Shown: in pieces, positions 25,324 through 34,215 of the stretch
Layout: every line of letters begins with the position of its first letter
Numbering within the stretch: position 1 is the first letter of the stretch
NCBI GenBank assembly: GCA_007693965.1
Contig: RECQ01000048.1
Coordinates: forward strand, 16,573-80,572
Length of the DNA: 64,000 nucleotides
Direction of reading: 5' to 3'
Source of the DNA: Phycisphaeraceae bacterium
GTDB taxonomy: Bacteria; Planctomycetota; Phycisphaerae; Phycisphaerales; UBA1924
Position numbers and translations under genes: made by a program
Notes under the pieces: model-generated
What the model saw: only the letters and a program-made list of their open reading frames with translations
Database searches by the model: none
What the model was told of the DNA's origin: nothing

Positions 25324-26196
25324 TCAGCTGATGCGGCGGCGACGGAAGGCGGAGGCGCCGGTCAGGCAGACCAGGCCCATCGTGCCCAGGCCGAATGCGT
25401 TGGGCAGAGGAATGATGTGGCCGATCGTGAAGTCGTCGAAGGCGAAGGTGTCGCCGGTGATCGGGGCCATGTCGCTGCCGAAGGTGATCGACGAGAAAGG
25501 GCTCTCATTGGCGACAATACCCCAGAACATGACGGATCCGGTGGCTTCGCCGTCCTCGCTCACGGGAGGAATCTTGAATAGCTTGACATCGCCGTTGGCG
25601 AGGGTGATCGTCAGCGTGGCGCCGAAGTCACCGACGTCAATCCCGTAGAATCCGAAAGAATCGATCGGTGTATTGAACTCGATCCGGAGACGTTCGGTGC
25701 CGCTGGAGAGATACTGTTCGCCTGAGGAGGGGTAGCGTCCCTCAGGGTCGTGGGGGGGATCGGTGCCCATGCCGTTGTAGCGCCGGACCACGCCTCCGAG
25801 CGGGAACTCGGGATCCGAGCTGGTGACCTGGGCCTGAATGCCGTTCTGGAACTGCACCAGCGGGTCAACCGCAGGATGTGCGAGGTTGTCGCCCGCGGTC
25901 TGGTCCCAGGGCAGGTGGGCGAAGCCCTCGGACTCCTCGAAGCCCACCGTGTCGGCGAACATGTTATTCGCGAGCAGGGCTGCCTTGAAGCCGTTGTACG
26001 CTCCGGTCGAGTTCACACGCATCTTCTGCGGCAGCGGCATGGAGTTGCTGCCGCTGATGTCGACGCCGAAGAAGACGTTCGATCCAGCTTCGCCCGGAAT
26101 CGTTCCTTCACGCGGTGTCACGCTGGCGCCATGCGCCATCGCGATCGGGACAGTCGCCGCAGCGACAGCCGCCATTTGCTTGATAAATTTTGTCAT
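25324..26196 (-). CDS. Secreted PEP-CTERM-like protein, paralog P4
   Basis: The 290-residue product is the array member next to intact adk. The signal peptide is MTKFIKQMAAVAAATVPIAM, cut after AHGA. The body carries NVFFGVDISGSNSMPLPQK, LPWDQTAGDNLAHPAVDP, PEGRYPSSGEQYLSSGT, FGFYGIDVGDFGATLTITL and GSVMFWGIVANESPFSSI. The tail is IIPLPNAFGLGTMGL, a hydrophobic helix and RRRRIS. The ATG at 26196 has GGAGAGAG about 7 bases upstream; the longer open frame to 26343 is leader sequence shared with P3. The protein would be exported and anchored or released by a sorting protease; its role is unknown. Confidence 0.86.
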   Translation of the reverse strand: MTKFIKQMAAVAAATVPIAMAHGASVTPREGTIPGEAGSNVFFGVDISGSNSMPLPQKMRVNSTGAYNGFKAALLANNMFADTVGFEESEGFAHLPWDQTAGDNLAHPAVDPLVQFQNGIQAQVTSSDPEFPLGGVVRRYNGMGTDPPHDPEGRYPSSGEQYLSSGTERLRIEFNTPIDSFGFYGIDVGDFGATLTITLANGDVKLFKIPPVSEDGEATGSVMFWGIVANESPFSSITFGSDMAPITGDTFAFDDFTIGHIIPLPNAFGLGTMGLVCLTGASAFRRRRIS

Positions 26197-26350
26197 GATT
26201 GACTCTCTCCAACACCCTCGGAATCGGCCTGACATCGCAGCTCCCTGTGGCTGCTGATTTACTCCGCGGCTGTTCGCGCGTTCTCGCGGCAAGCAGCGTG
26301 AGATTGGCTGTGTGCTCAGGCCGATAACATCACGCCATCTCACTCGTCAA
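26197..26350 (-). promoter_or_regulatory. Structured 5' leader of P4
   Basis: GTGAGATGGC (26334-26343) can pair with GCCAATCTCAC (26298-26308, one bulge). The loop contains TCGGCCTGA (26316-26324), which is complementary over 9 bases to TCAGGCCGA (26224-26232). The sequence is conserved with the P3 leader outside as well as inside the helices. The topology is shared with P1. Confidence 0.55.
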
Positions 26351-26378
26351 ATTCTACCAGACTTACCGGACTGAACAA
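26351..26378 (-). promoter_or_regulatory. Promoter of P4
   Basis: The -10 is TAGAAT (26351-26356), the spacer is 16 bases (AGTCCGGTAAGTCTGG), and the -35 is TTGTTC (26373-26378). The upstream GGGG/CCCC dyad seen at P1-P3 is not preserved here. Confidence 0.65.
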
Positions 26379-26661
26379 TGGGGGCGCGTTCCAAAATGAT
26401 GGGAGACACACCGCACCCAGGCTGCTTGAATGACTTACTTGGAACCGGAAGATCACCTGAGATGAGACCTGGCCTGCGGCATCATGCGCAATACTTGGCA
26501 CACCAGTTCAGTCACTGTTCGAGATACAACCCGAAGTATGAGCAGTTCCCGAAGTGACATGCGCGGGCCACTCGCCGGAGTCTGATGCGGCTCGGAGCAG
26601 AGCAGAATCTTTGCGTGTGTTTCAGTCTCTGAGACCGTGACGATCAGGATTGATCGAGGAC
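26379..26661. repeat. Spacer between P4 promoter and adk stop, the parent of the duplicated spacers
   Basis: No gene is visible. It carries a short hairpin just after adk (CGATCA/TGATCG at about 26641-26656) and blocks that recur at 24931-25200 upstream of P3. It is the copy adjoining intact adk. Confidence 0.5.
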
Positions 26662-27333
26662 TCAGGCGCTTTCGAACCGAGGCGCCTGAATTGGCGCCAG
26701 GTGCTCGAGAATACGCGCCAGCACTTCGACCGGGGCGCCGAGGGCGTCCACCGCAGCGATGAGGTCCTTCGAGTAGTGGTCGAGGACGGGCTGGGTCTCT
26801 TCCTTATAGATCTCGAGCCGGCGCCGCACGACCTCCTCGCGGGCGTCGTCGGAGCGGCCCTGCTTGAGGGCCCGGTCGCGGAGTCGGGAGATCATCTCCG
26901 ATTCGTCGCTGCAGGTGAGGTGGATGACCTTGAGTGTGTCGACCTCGGGGTCGAGCAGCGCCGCCTGGTTGACATTGCGTGGGATGCCGTCCAGAAGCAC
27001 GATGTCGCGGCCTCGTCGGTAGCGATCGGCTTTCTCTTCCCGTTGCATGTGGCTCCGCCAGATGCGGATGGTGACGTCGTCCGGGACCAGCTCGCCGCGG
27101 CTGGAGTATTCATTGAAGATGGCGCCGAGCTCGGAGTTGTTGTCGAGCGCCCGGAAGACATCGCCTGTGGAGACGTGAAAGAAGCCCGGCACGGTCCCGA
27201 GGATCTTGCCCTGGGTGCCTTTGCCGGAGCCTGGCGCTCCAAAGAGGAGGATGGCTTCATGTCGCTGTTCTGCCAACTGGAATCCCTCGGACGAAGCGAC
27301 CACGTGACAGGGCGCGCGGACAACTCTTTCCAT
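26662..27333 (-). CDS. adk: Adenylate kinase
   Basis: The enzyme interconverts ATP plus AMP and two ADP. The P-loop GAPGSGKGTQGKIL, the AMP-binding STGDVFRAL, the ILLDGIPRN region (DGxPR) and the RLRDRALKQGR segment are intact. The lid is the short form, without a zinc insert. The first ATG (27333) has no ribosome-binding site; a TTG about 20 codons in, preceded by GAGGGA at 6 bases, would give a 203-residue protein starting just before the P-loop strand and may be the real start. The 3' third has been copied into the P1-P4 array downstream. It diverges from recJ. Confidence 0.9.
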   Translation of the reverse strand: MERVVRAPCHVVASSEGFQLAEQRHEAILLFGAPGSGKGTQGKILGTVPGFFHVSTGDVFRALDNNSELGAIFNEYSSRGELVPDDVTIRIWRSHMQREEKADRYRRGRDIVLLDGIPRNVNQAALLDPEVDTLKVIHLTCSDESEMISRLRDRALKQGRSDDAREEVVRRRLEIYKEETQPVLDHYSKDLIAAVDALGAPVEVLARILEHLAPIQAPRFESA

Positions 27334-27475
27334 GAATGTGACGCAAGACTAACGCCATGCTCGCAGGGGGCAACTCCGGGCGCCGCGCCGGTGAACCCCT
27401 ATCGACTGCGGCGGGTGGGGGCTTGACGCCGGGGGGCCCGGGTGGAGAAGGTCCGCGGGTGTATATTCATGGCCA

Positions 27476-29224
27476 ATGCAGGGACTCACCCATCGCTGGA
27501 TCGAGCCGGCGCGGGAGAACGGGGGGACCGGGGGACGCGATCGACTCTCCGACGACCCGCTGATCGACCGCATCCTGAGGGCCAGGGGCGTGGCGGACGC
27601 CGAGGCCGCCCGCCGCTTTTGTGAGCCGCGGCTGATCCATCTGCACGACCCGTCCGGCATTCCGGATCTGGATCGGGCCGCGGAGCGGATTCTGAAGGCC
27701 CTGCGCGCCTCGGAGCCGGTTGTGATCTACGGCGACTACGACGTCGACGGCGTGACCGCATCGGCGATCCTGCTGCACATGTGCGCCGCCATCGCGCCGG
27801 GGGCGCCGGTGAGCATCTACATCCCCCATCGCCTGGAGGAGGGATACGGCCTCAGCTCCGAGGCTCTCGAACAGCTCGCATCTCAGGGGGCTTCCGTGGT
27901 GGTGAGTGTGGACTGCGGCGTCGGCGCCGTCGAGCCGGCGCGGCGGGCGCGGGAGCTCGGCCTCGATCTGATCATCACCGATCATCACACCCCCCCCACT
28001 TCGCTCGACGATCTTCCCGATGCGCACTCCGTGGTGCACCCGCGACGGCCGGACTCGACGTATCCCTTTGGTGAACTGTGCGGCGCCGGCGTCGCTTTCA
28101 AGCTGGCGTGGCGCCTCGCCACGCTGGCGACTGGCTCGGAGCGCGTCTCGCCGGAGATGCGCGAGCTGCTCCTCGATCTGCTGGCGCTGTCGGCGCTGGG
28201 GGCGGTGGCGGATGTGGTTCCTCTGGTGGATGAGAACCGGGTGATGACGCGCTTCGGACTGGCGCGGCTGAAATCGACGCGCTTCATCGGCCTCAACGCG
28301 TTGATCGAGGCGGCGGGGCTTGCGGGGGATGATATCAACGCCGAACACGTCGGATTCGTGCTGGCGCCGCGGTTGAACGCGTGCGGCAGGATGGGGCATG
28401 CGCGTGAGGCGGCGGAGCTGCTGACCGATGTCACCCCCGAGCGTGCCGACGTCATCGCGCGTCAACTCACGGTGCAGAACGACAAGCGACGGGCGGTCGA
28501 GCGGACGATTTTCGAGCAGGCATGCATCATGGCCGAAGATGCGGGCATGACGATGGACGATCGGCGCGCCATCGTGCTGGCCCACGAGGAGTGGCACCCG
28601 GGCGTGGTCGGGATTGTCTGCTCGCGGCTGGTGCAGCGGTTCGGCCGGCCCGCGATCCTGATGCAGCGGGCCGAGGGAATCTGCCAGGGATCGTGCCGGA
28701 GCGTGGACGGGGTGAGCGTGTGTGAGGGTCTTGGTGTCTGCACAGACCTGCTGGAGAGCCATGGCGGGCACGACATGGCCGCGGGGCTGCGGATGCGGGC
28801 GGAGCGGCTGGATGCGTTCGTCGAGCGATTCACGACGTTCGTCAACGAGCGACTGTTGGTGGCGGATCTGAAGCCCTCGCTGCGCATCGACTGCGATGCG
28901 ACGCTGCACGAGCTGACGCCGGAGACGATCCGGCGGATCGAGGGGCTGGGTCCGTATGGTCGGGGGAACCCGACGCCGCGAATCCGCGTGCGTGGCCTTC
29001 GCGTGACGCATCCGCCTGAGCCGTTGGGCGCCGGCGGGCGGCACATGAGCATGCACGTCGCCGGCGGCGGACGCACGGTGCGGGTGCTGGGCTGGAGCTG
29101 GGGAGAGCGGCGCAGCGCAATTCCGGCGGGCGCCTCGGTGGACGTGGTCGTCAAGCCCAAGCTGAACTCGTGGCGCGGACGGGTGAGCGTTGAGCCGGAG
29201 CTGTGCGATCTCTCGCTGGTGTGA
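27476..29224 (+). CDS. recJ: Single-stranded-DNA-specific exonuclease RecJ
   Basis: The 582-residue product has the DHH phosphoesterase core with motifs VIYGDYDVDGVTASAIL (about 83-99), VVSVDCGVGA, LIITDHHTPP, and the DHHA1 region with VGIVCSRLVQRF and GGHDMAAGLRM. A C-terminal OB-like domain ends at LCDLSLV. The family degrades single-stranded DNA 5' to 3' in recombination and repair. TATATT (27462-27467) lies 8 bases before the ATG, and there is no ribosome-binding site, so a very short or absent leader is likely. The stop is only 10 bases from the convergent pilC stop. Confidence 0.94.
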   Translation: MQGLTHRWIEPARENGGTGGRDRLSDDPLIDRILRARGVADAEAARRFCEPRLIHLHDPSGIPDLDRAAERILKALRASEPVVIYGDYDVDGVTASAILLHMCAAIAPGAPVSIYIPHRLEEGYGLSSEALEQLASQGASVVVSVDCGVGAVEPARRARELGLDLIITDHHTPPTSLDDLPDAHSVVHPRRPDSTYPFGELCGAGVAFKLAWRLATLATGSERVSPEMRELLLDLLALSALGAVADVVPLVDENRVMTRFGLARLKSTRFIGLNALIEAAGLAGDDINAEHVGFVLAPRLNACGRMGHAREAAELLTDVTPERADVIARQLTVQNDKRRAVERTIFEQACIMAEDAGMTMDDRRAIVLAHEEWHPGVVGIVCSRLVQRFGRPAILMQRAEGICQGSCRSVDGVSVCEGLGVCTDLLESHGGHDMAAGLRMRAERLDAFVERFTTFVNERLLVADLKPSLRIDCDATLHELTPETIRRIEGLGPYGRGNPTPRIRVRGLRVTHPPEPLGAGGRHMSMHVAGGGRTVRVLGWSWGERRSAIPAGASVDVVVKPKLNSWRGRVSVEPELCDLSLV

Positions 29225-29233
29225 GCGGCTCCC

Positions 29234-30454
29234 TCAGCCCCCCATGACCGTGCCCATGGTGAAGATCGGGAGTAGCAGCGCGATGGCGATGCCGCCGATC
29301 AACACACCCATGAAGGTGATGACGAGCGGCTCGATCATCTGGGTGCCGTTGCGGATTGCCTCGTCGAGTTCGTGCTCGGTGACCTGGGCGACACGTTCGA
29401 GAACCTCAGGGAGGCGCCCCGTGCGTTCGCCCGCCGCGATCATCTGACCGACGGAGGCGGGGACGAGTGTGCTTTCGAGTAGGACCTCAGCGATGTTGCG
29501 ACCCTGGGTCATGGCCTCGTCCATTTCGTCCCAGAGTTTGGCCCAGTGGGCGTTGGTGGTGACGCCCCGCACGATGCCGACCGCTTCGGGCAGCGTGACG
29601 CCGGCGGCGAGAAGTGTGCCGAGCGTGCGCGTGGCGCGGCTGAGATAGAAGTTGGTGAAGATGGGTCCGATGATAGGCGATCGGATCTTGAGCCAATCGA
29701 TCCAGGAACGGCCACGCGGCGTGCGTCGGAAGAGGTATCCACCGACGCCGAGCGAGATGGCCGCGGCGACGAGGGCGATCCAGTTTCCCGTGAGGAAATC
29801 ACTGATGGACATAATGATGCGCGTGGGCGTGGGCAGCGTCGCCGATCGCGACTCGTAGATGCGCGCGAAGCGCGGCAGCACCCAGCCCACAAGAAAGCCC
29901 GTGACCGCGATGGCCATGGACATCATCATCATGGGGTACGTGAGGGCGCCCTTGATCTGCTTGACGGTTCTGCGCTCGGCGCCGAGGTAGTCCGAGACGC
30001 GTCCGAGCATCTTGCCGAGTGATCCGGTGGCTTCGGAAGCGCGGATGAGGCTGAGCATGAGCGTGGGGAAGACGCGGGGAAACTCGGAGAGGGATGCGGA
30101 GAAGGAGACGCCGCTGTGGACGCGATCCGCCACGATCTCGACGATGCGGCGCACGCCGCCGCCCTTCGTCTGGCTGAGGAAGGCGTTGAGCGCCTCGGAG
30201 AGCGGCACGCCGGTGTCGAGCATGACCGAGAGCTGGGAGCTGAATGCGATGACGTCTTCGCGCTTCACGCTCTTGGAGAGTTGGCGCGTGCGGACCTTCT
30301 CAGTGTCGACGAGCGTCGAGCTGATGTCGAGATCGGTGACGGTCAGCCCTTCCGCTCGCAATTTGCGAAAGGCGTCCGATTCGCTCAGAGCTTCGACGAC
30401 GCCATTCTGGCTTCGGCCCTTGCTGTCACGCGCCTTGTAGCTGTATTTGGTCAT
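29234..30454 (-). CDS. pilC: Inner-membrane platform protein of type IV pilus/type II secretion (PilC/GspF)
   Basis: The 406-residue product has two GspF domains. The first starts near residue 70 (SQLSVMLDTGVPLSEALNAF) and the second near 275 (RTLGTLLAAGVTLPEAVGIV). There are three transmembrane helices (about 170-190, 220-245, 375-400). The N-terminus (TKYSYKARDSKGRSQNGVVE) is the usual entry motif. The protein forms the cytoplasmic-membrane platform on which the PilB/GspE ATPase acts. It is the last gene of the pilus operon, 40 bases downstream of pilB. Confidence 0.93.
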   Translation of the reverse strand: MTKYSYKARDSKGRSQNGVVEALSESDAFRKLRAEGLTVTDLDISSTLVDTEKVRTRQLSKSVKREDVIAFSSQLSVMLDTGVPLSEALNAFLSQTKGGGVRRIVEIVADRVHSGVSFSASLSEFPRVFPTLMLSLIRASEATGSLGKMLGRVSDYLGAERRTVKQIKGALTYPMMMMSMAIAVTGFLVGWVLPRFARIYESRSATLPTPTRIIMSISDFLTGNWIALVAAAISLGVGGYLFRRTPRGRSWIDWLKIRSPIIGPIFTNFYLSRATRTLGTLLAAGVTLPEAVGIVRGVTTNAHWAKLWDEMDEAMTQGRNIAEVLLESTLVPASVGQMIAAGERTGRLPEVLERVAQVTEHELDEAIRNGTQMIEPLVITFMGVLIGGIAIALLLPIFTMGTVMGG

Positions 30455-30494
30455 GGCTGAATTCGAGACGTACGCCCCGCCCCCCGCTCACTGA

Positions 30495-32222
30495 TCACAT
30501 GGTGCAGACCCGCATCACCTCTTCGACCGTGGTGAGCCCCATTTTCGCCTTGATGAATCCGTCGTCGCGGAGCGTTCTGTAGCCGGTCTTGGCGGCGATC
30601 TCGCGCAGTTCGTGCAGGTTGAGGCCGCGGCCGACGCCCTCGAGCATCTGATCGTTGGGAAGCAGAAGCTCGAAGATGCCGAGGCGTCCTGCGTACCCCT
30701 TTCCCAGGCAGCGCGAGCAGCCGGCGCCGCGGAAGAGCTCCTTGCACTCGCCCGCCGCAGCTTCAATCGTCTCGACGGTGCGATCGTCGGGCTGGTAAAA
30801 CTCCTTGCAGTGCGGGCAGATCTTGCGGACGAGCCGTTGGGCGAGAATGCCCCGCAACACTGCGGCGACGAGGTATGGCTCGATGCCCATGTTCACCAGC
30901 CGCGTGACCGCAGAGACGGAGTCGTTGGTGTGCAGCGTGCTGAAGACGACGTGGCCGGTGAGGGCGGCCTGTGTGGCGATGGTCGCGGTCTCGGCGTCAC
31001 GGATCTCGCCCACCATGAGGATGTCAGGATCCTGACGCAGCAGGGAGCGCAGCGCCGAACTGAAGGTGAAGCCGGTCTTGTCATTGACCTGGAACTGATT
31101 AATGCCGGGGATGTTGACCTCGACCGGGTTCTCGACCGTCGAGATGTTGAGCTCATCCGTGGCGAGCTGGCTGAGGACGCTGTAGAGCGTGGTCGACTTG
31201 CCGGATCCGGTGGGGCCAGTGACGAGGACCACGCCATTGGATGATGTGACGACGCGCTTCCATTCCTCGAGGATGTCGGGTCCGAAGCCGATCTTCTCCA
31301 TGGGAACGATGGCGGAGCGGTTGTCAATGATGCGGATGACGACCTTCTCGCCGAACTTGCCGGGGAGGGTCGAGATGCGCAGGTCGATGGGCCGGCCATC
31401 GATCATGACATGGATGTCGCCGTCCTGGGGCAGGCGGCGCTCGGAGATATCCATGTGGGCCATGATCTTGATGCGCGACACGATGGCGGGGTGCATCTGG
31501 TGCGGCGGGTTGAGCTTCTGCACCAGCCGCCCGTCCACGCGGTAGCGGGCCCGGCAGGAATGGTCCTCGGGCTCGATGTGAATGTCGGACGCCCGATCCT
31601 GCACTGCCTGATAGATCAGGAAGTTCACGAGCTTGACGACGGGCGACTGGCCGGCCATCTGCTCGAGATTCCCGAGATCGGTCATCTCCTGCTCAACGAT
31701 GCTGAAGTCGCTGACTTCGACGTCTTCGTAGATCTCATCGATCACGAAGACGTTGGCGCTTGGCAGGTAGGCCTGGAGTGTGGTGCGGATGTCGCCCGGT
31801 ATGGCCGCGACGACCTGCACCGTGCAGCCGCTGAGGCGCTCGATCTCCTCGACGAGGAAGAGATTGGCTGGTTCGGAGACGGCGACTGTGAGTGAGTTGT
31901 CGATCTTGAAGAGCGGGAGCACGCAATGGCTCTCGATGAAGTCGCGAGGAAGGACCTCGGTGATGCGGGGGTCGGCCATACGCGCATTGAGTCGCGCGAA
32001 GGGAACGCCGTAGCACTCCGCGAGGGACTCCATGACCTGCTCCTGGGAGGCGAAGTTGAGCTCGATGAGCACTTCGCCGAGGAGCTTGTGATGGCCGCGG
32101 CGCTTCTGCTCTTCGAGGGCTTCCTTGAGCTGGGCCATCGAGATGACGCCACGCTCGACGAGCGTGTCGCCGAGCTGAATGCGGGCCGTCTTGTGCTGTG
32201 AGCCATGCTGCTGGGGGCTCAT
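30495..32222 (-). CDS. pilB: Type IV pilus assembly/type II secretion ATPase (PilB/GspE)
   Basis: The 575-residue product has an N-terminal MshEN/GspE-N domain (about 10-165), which in relatives can bind cyclic di-GMP. The hexameric ATPase domain follows: Walker A GPTGSGKSTTLYS, Asp box LRQDPDILMVGEIRD, His box LTGHVVFSTLHTNDS. The zinc CxxC pair is present (KICPHCKEFYQP ... GCSRCLGKGY). It powers pilin polymerisation. The start overlaps the STAS gene stop by 4 bases. Its coupling to HD-GYP and STAS genes upstream suggests pilus extension is controlled by the same signals. Confidence 0.95.
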   Translation of the reverse strand: MSPQQHGSQHKTARIQLGDTLVERGVISMAQLKEALEEQKRRGHHKLLGEVLIELNFASQEQVMESLAECYGVPFARLNARMADPRITEVLPRDFIESHCVLPLFKIDNSLTVAVSEPANLFLVEEIERLSGCTVQVVAAIPGDIRTTLQAYLPSANVFVIDEIYEDVEVSDFSIVEQEMTDLGNLEQMAGQSPVVKLVNFLIYQAVQDRASDIHIEPEDHSCRARYRVDGRLVQKLNPPHQMHPAIVSRIKIMAHMDISERRLPQDGDIHVMIDGRPIDLRISTLPGKFGEKVVIRIIDNRSAIVPMEKIGFGPDILEEWKRVVTSSNGVVLVTGPTGSGKSTTLYSVLSQLATDELNISTVENPVEVNIPGINQFQVNDKTGFTFSSALRSLLRQDPDILMVGEIRDAETATIATQAALTGHVVFSTLHTNDSVSAVTRLVNMGIEPYLVAAVLRGILAQRLVRKICPHCKEFYQPDDRTVETIEAAAGECKELFRGAGCSRCLGKGYAGRLGIFELLLPNDQMLEGVGRGLNLHELREIAAKTGYRTLRDDGFIKAKMGLTTVEEVMRVCTM

Positions 32223-32554
32223 CGGACGCTCCTCACCGCCGATTCGATGGTCGGGTGGGCCTCGAACGACTTTTCCAGTCTCGTCAGGCGCAGGATTTTT
32301 TCGACGTTGTCGTCAGGGTTGATCAGCCGGAGCTGGCCTCCCTTGTCTCCAAGCTGCTCGCGCAGCCTCAGCCAGCTTTCGAGCCCCGCGGAGTCGACGA
32401 ACTCGAGGTGTTCACAGTTGAGGAGCACGTGGCGGGCGCCGTCGTCCAGACGATCGGATACGACGCGTCGGAAGTTGTCGACATCATCGTCGGTGTAATC
32501 ACCGGAGAGGGTCAGCACGCAGATGTGCTCATATTCCTGATAGCTCAGTTTCAT
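32219..32554 (-). CDS. STAS-domain protein (anti-sigma-factor antagonist type)
   Basis: The 111-residue product is a single STAS domain: LTLSGDYTDDDVDNF, the HVLLNCEHLEFVDSAGL phosphoserine loop with Ser at DSAGL, then LRLINPDDNVEKIL. In SpoIIAA-like proteins this serine is phosphorylated by a kinase and dephosphorylated by a PP2C enzyme to switch partner binding. Both starts and stops overlap neighbours (4 bases with pilB, 1 base with the HD-GYP gene), so it is made together with pilus components. Partners are unknown; the FHA-phosphatase at 7564-9300 is one type of enzyme that could act on it. Confidence 0.9.
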   Translation of the reverse strand: MKLSYQEYEHICVLTLSGDYTDDDVDNFRRVVSDRLDDGARHVLLNCEHLEFVDSAGLESWLRLREQLGDKGGQLRLINPDDNVEKILRLTRLEKSFEAHPTIESAVRSVR

Positions 32555-34215
32555 CAGGCGGCCCTCCCATGCGACGAGGCCTGACGCTCACGATCGACGT
32601 GGCGCGCCACCAGCGCGTCGTAGGCTGAGAAGTCGAGCTTGACGAACCGCGGCGCCAGCTCCGGATCAAACTGAGTGCCGGCGCAACGCTCGATCTCGGC
32701 CAGCACCTGCGCACGCGGCATGGCCGATCGGTAGGTTCGCGTCGAGCTCATGGCGTCGAAGGAGTCGGCGAGGCCGATGATGCGGGCGTAGAGCGGCGTA
32801 TTTTTCGCGGCGAGCCTGTGCGGGTAGCCCTGGCCATCCCATCGCTCGTGGTGATGCAGGACGGCGGGGAGGACGTCCGCGAGCTGGGGGATGTCCTTGA
32901 GAATGCGATGCCCGATCTCGGGATGAGCCTTGATGAGCACGAACTCCTCGTCGGTCAGCCTTCCGGGCTTGCAGAGGACCGTCTCAGGCACGCCGATCTT
33001 GCCGACATCGTGCACAAGGCCCGCGATGCGGATGCGCTCGACTTCCGTCTCATCGAAGCCCATGTCGCGGGCGAGCATCATGGCCAGGTGGGCGACGCGC
33101 TCTGAATGGCCGCAGGTGTAACGATCCTTGGCGTCGATCGAGGCCGAGAGGGCTTCGAGGGTGCCGAGGAACATGGACTGCTGGTCATCGTAGAGGGCGG
33201 CGTTCTGGAGAAGAATGTTCAGATACTGGCCGGCGCCGTCGAGGAGCTTGATGTCAACGCTGCTGATTTCATCGTCGACGCCCTGCTTTTCGCCGGCGAT
33301 GAGGGCGCCGATCAGGCGGCCATCGCGCATCATCGGGTGCACGAGCACTGTGGAGGCGCTGTCGCCCGCCTTCGATGCATTATGCAGCTTGTCGAGATTG
33401 ACGACCATGGCCTGGGGGCCATCGATGCGCGCCATGAGCTCATCAACGGTGTCCAGGAATTCGTTCTCCGGACAGCATTTTTCACCGACGATCACCGTCT
33501 GCCCCGCGACGTGGCGGGCGTCGCGATCCTCGTCGGCGAAGCGAGCGGCGATCCATTTGAATGAGAGCGTGGCGTGCAGTTCCTCGCACAGGAGGTGGAC
33601 GAACTTTGCGGGCTGGGCCAGCTCGTTCATCGACTGGCCCAGCTTGTAGAGCAGGTTCAGCTCTTCGTATGCTTCGGTGAGCTGGCGGCTGAAGCCGGAG
33701 AGCGTCTCCTCATTGACGGCCAGTTCGAGGCGGTCGCCGAGCGTCCACGTCAGCATGCGCGCGGTCCTGAGCGCGGCTTCGGCGTCGTAGACTGCGATGT
33801 GGCGCAGTGCCTCGCGGGCGGCGTCGAGGTCGAGGGACGCTCCCTGACAGACGGAGACGAAATGCTCCTCGTCGAGGGCGGCCGCCGACAATGCAAACGC
33901 CACGATGTAGCCGACGCGTCGGCGGCGCCGGGTTTCGATCACGGGAATGGCCCAACAGCCCGGAATGATCGCCTCGGGCTCGGGGTGATCGGAGTCGATC
34001 CAGTTCGAAGCGAGTTTCCTCAGTCGCGCTGTGATGAATCCGCTCTGGATCCAGTCGCGCGCAATGGCGCCGCCGGCGATTCCGCTCTGCTCTGCCTCGC
34101 GAATGATGCGTCCTTCGACGTCGCATCTGAGCGTGGGCAGACCAAGAGCGCAGCATCGCTCACGCAGCACGGTGCGTGCGCAGGTGAGGCCATCCTGGAC
34201 GGTCCTGACGCTCAT
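32554..34215 (-). CDS. GAF/HD-GYP protein, probable cyclic di-GMP phosphodiesterase
   Basis: The 553-residue product has an N-terminal region of about 190 residues of unknown type (CRC-like start with several Cys), a GAF-like region (about 200-340), and an HD-GYP domain (about 350-540). The HD-GYP domain has HSERVAHLAMML, LVHDVGKIGVPE, HHERWDGQGYP and ADSFDAMSS. All metal ligands and the GYP signature are present, so hydrolysis of cyclic di-GMP is expected. It overlaps the response-regulator gene by 4 bases and the STAS gene by 1. The placement inside the pilus operon suggests control of surface attachment or twitching. Confidence 0.91.
   Translation of the reverse strand: MSVRTVQDGLTCARTVLRERCCALGLPTLRCDVEGRIIREAEQSGIAGGAIARDWIQSGFITARLRKLASNWIDSDHPEPEAIIPGCWAIPVIETRRRRRVGYIVAFALSAAALDEEHFVSVCQGASLDLDAAREALRHIAVYDAEAALRTARMLTWTLGDRLELAVNEETLSGFSRQLTEAYEELNLLYKLGQSMNELAQPAKFVHLLCEELHATLSFKWIAARFADEDRDARHVAGQTVIVGEKCCPENEFLDTVDELMARIDGPQAMVVNLDKLHNASKAGDSASTVLVHPMMRDGRLIGALIAGEKQGVDDEISSVDIKLLDGAGQYLNILLQNAALYDDQQSMFLGTLEALSASIDAKDRYTCGHSERVAHLAMMLARDMGFDETEVERIRIAGLVHDVGKIGVPETVLCKPGRLTDEEFVLIKAHPEIGHRILKDIPQLADVLPAVLHHHERWDGQGYPHRLAAKNTPLYARIIGLADSFDAMSSTRTYRSAMPRAQVLAEIERCAGTQFDPELAPRFVKLDFSAYDALVARHVDRERQASSHGRAA

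Noticed and set aside
27467..29056. 529-codon open frame antisense to recJ
   Set aside because: RecJ motifs are complete on the plus strand; the antisense product is Arg/His/Pro-rich noise.
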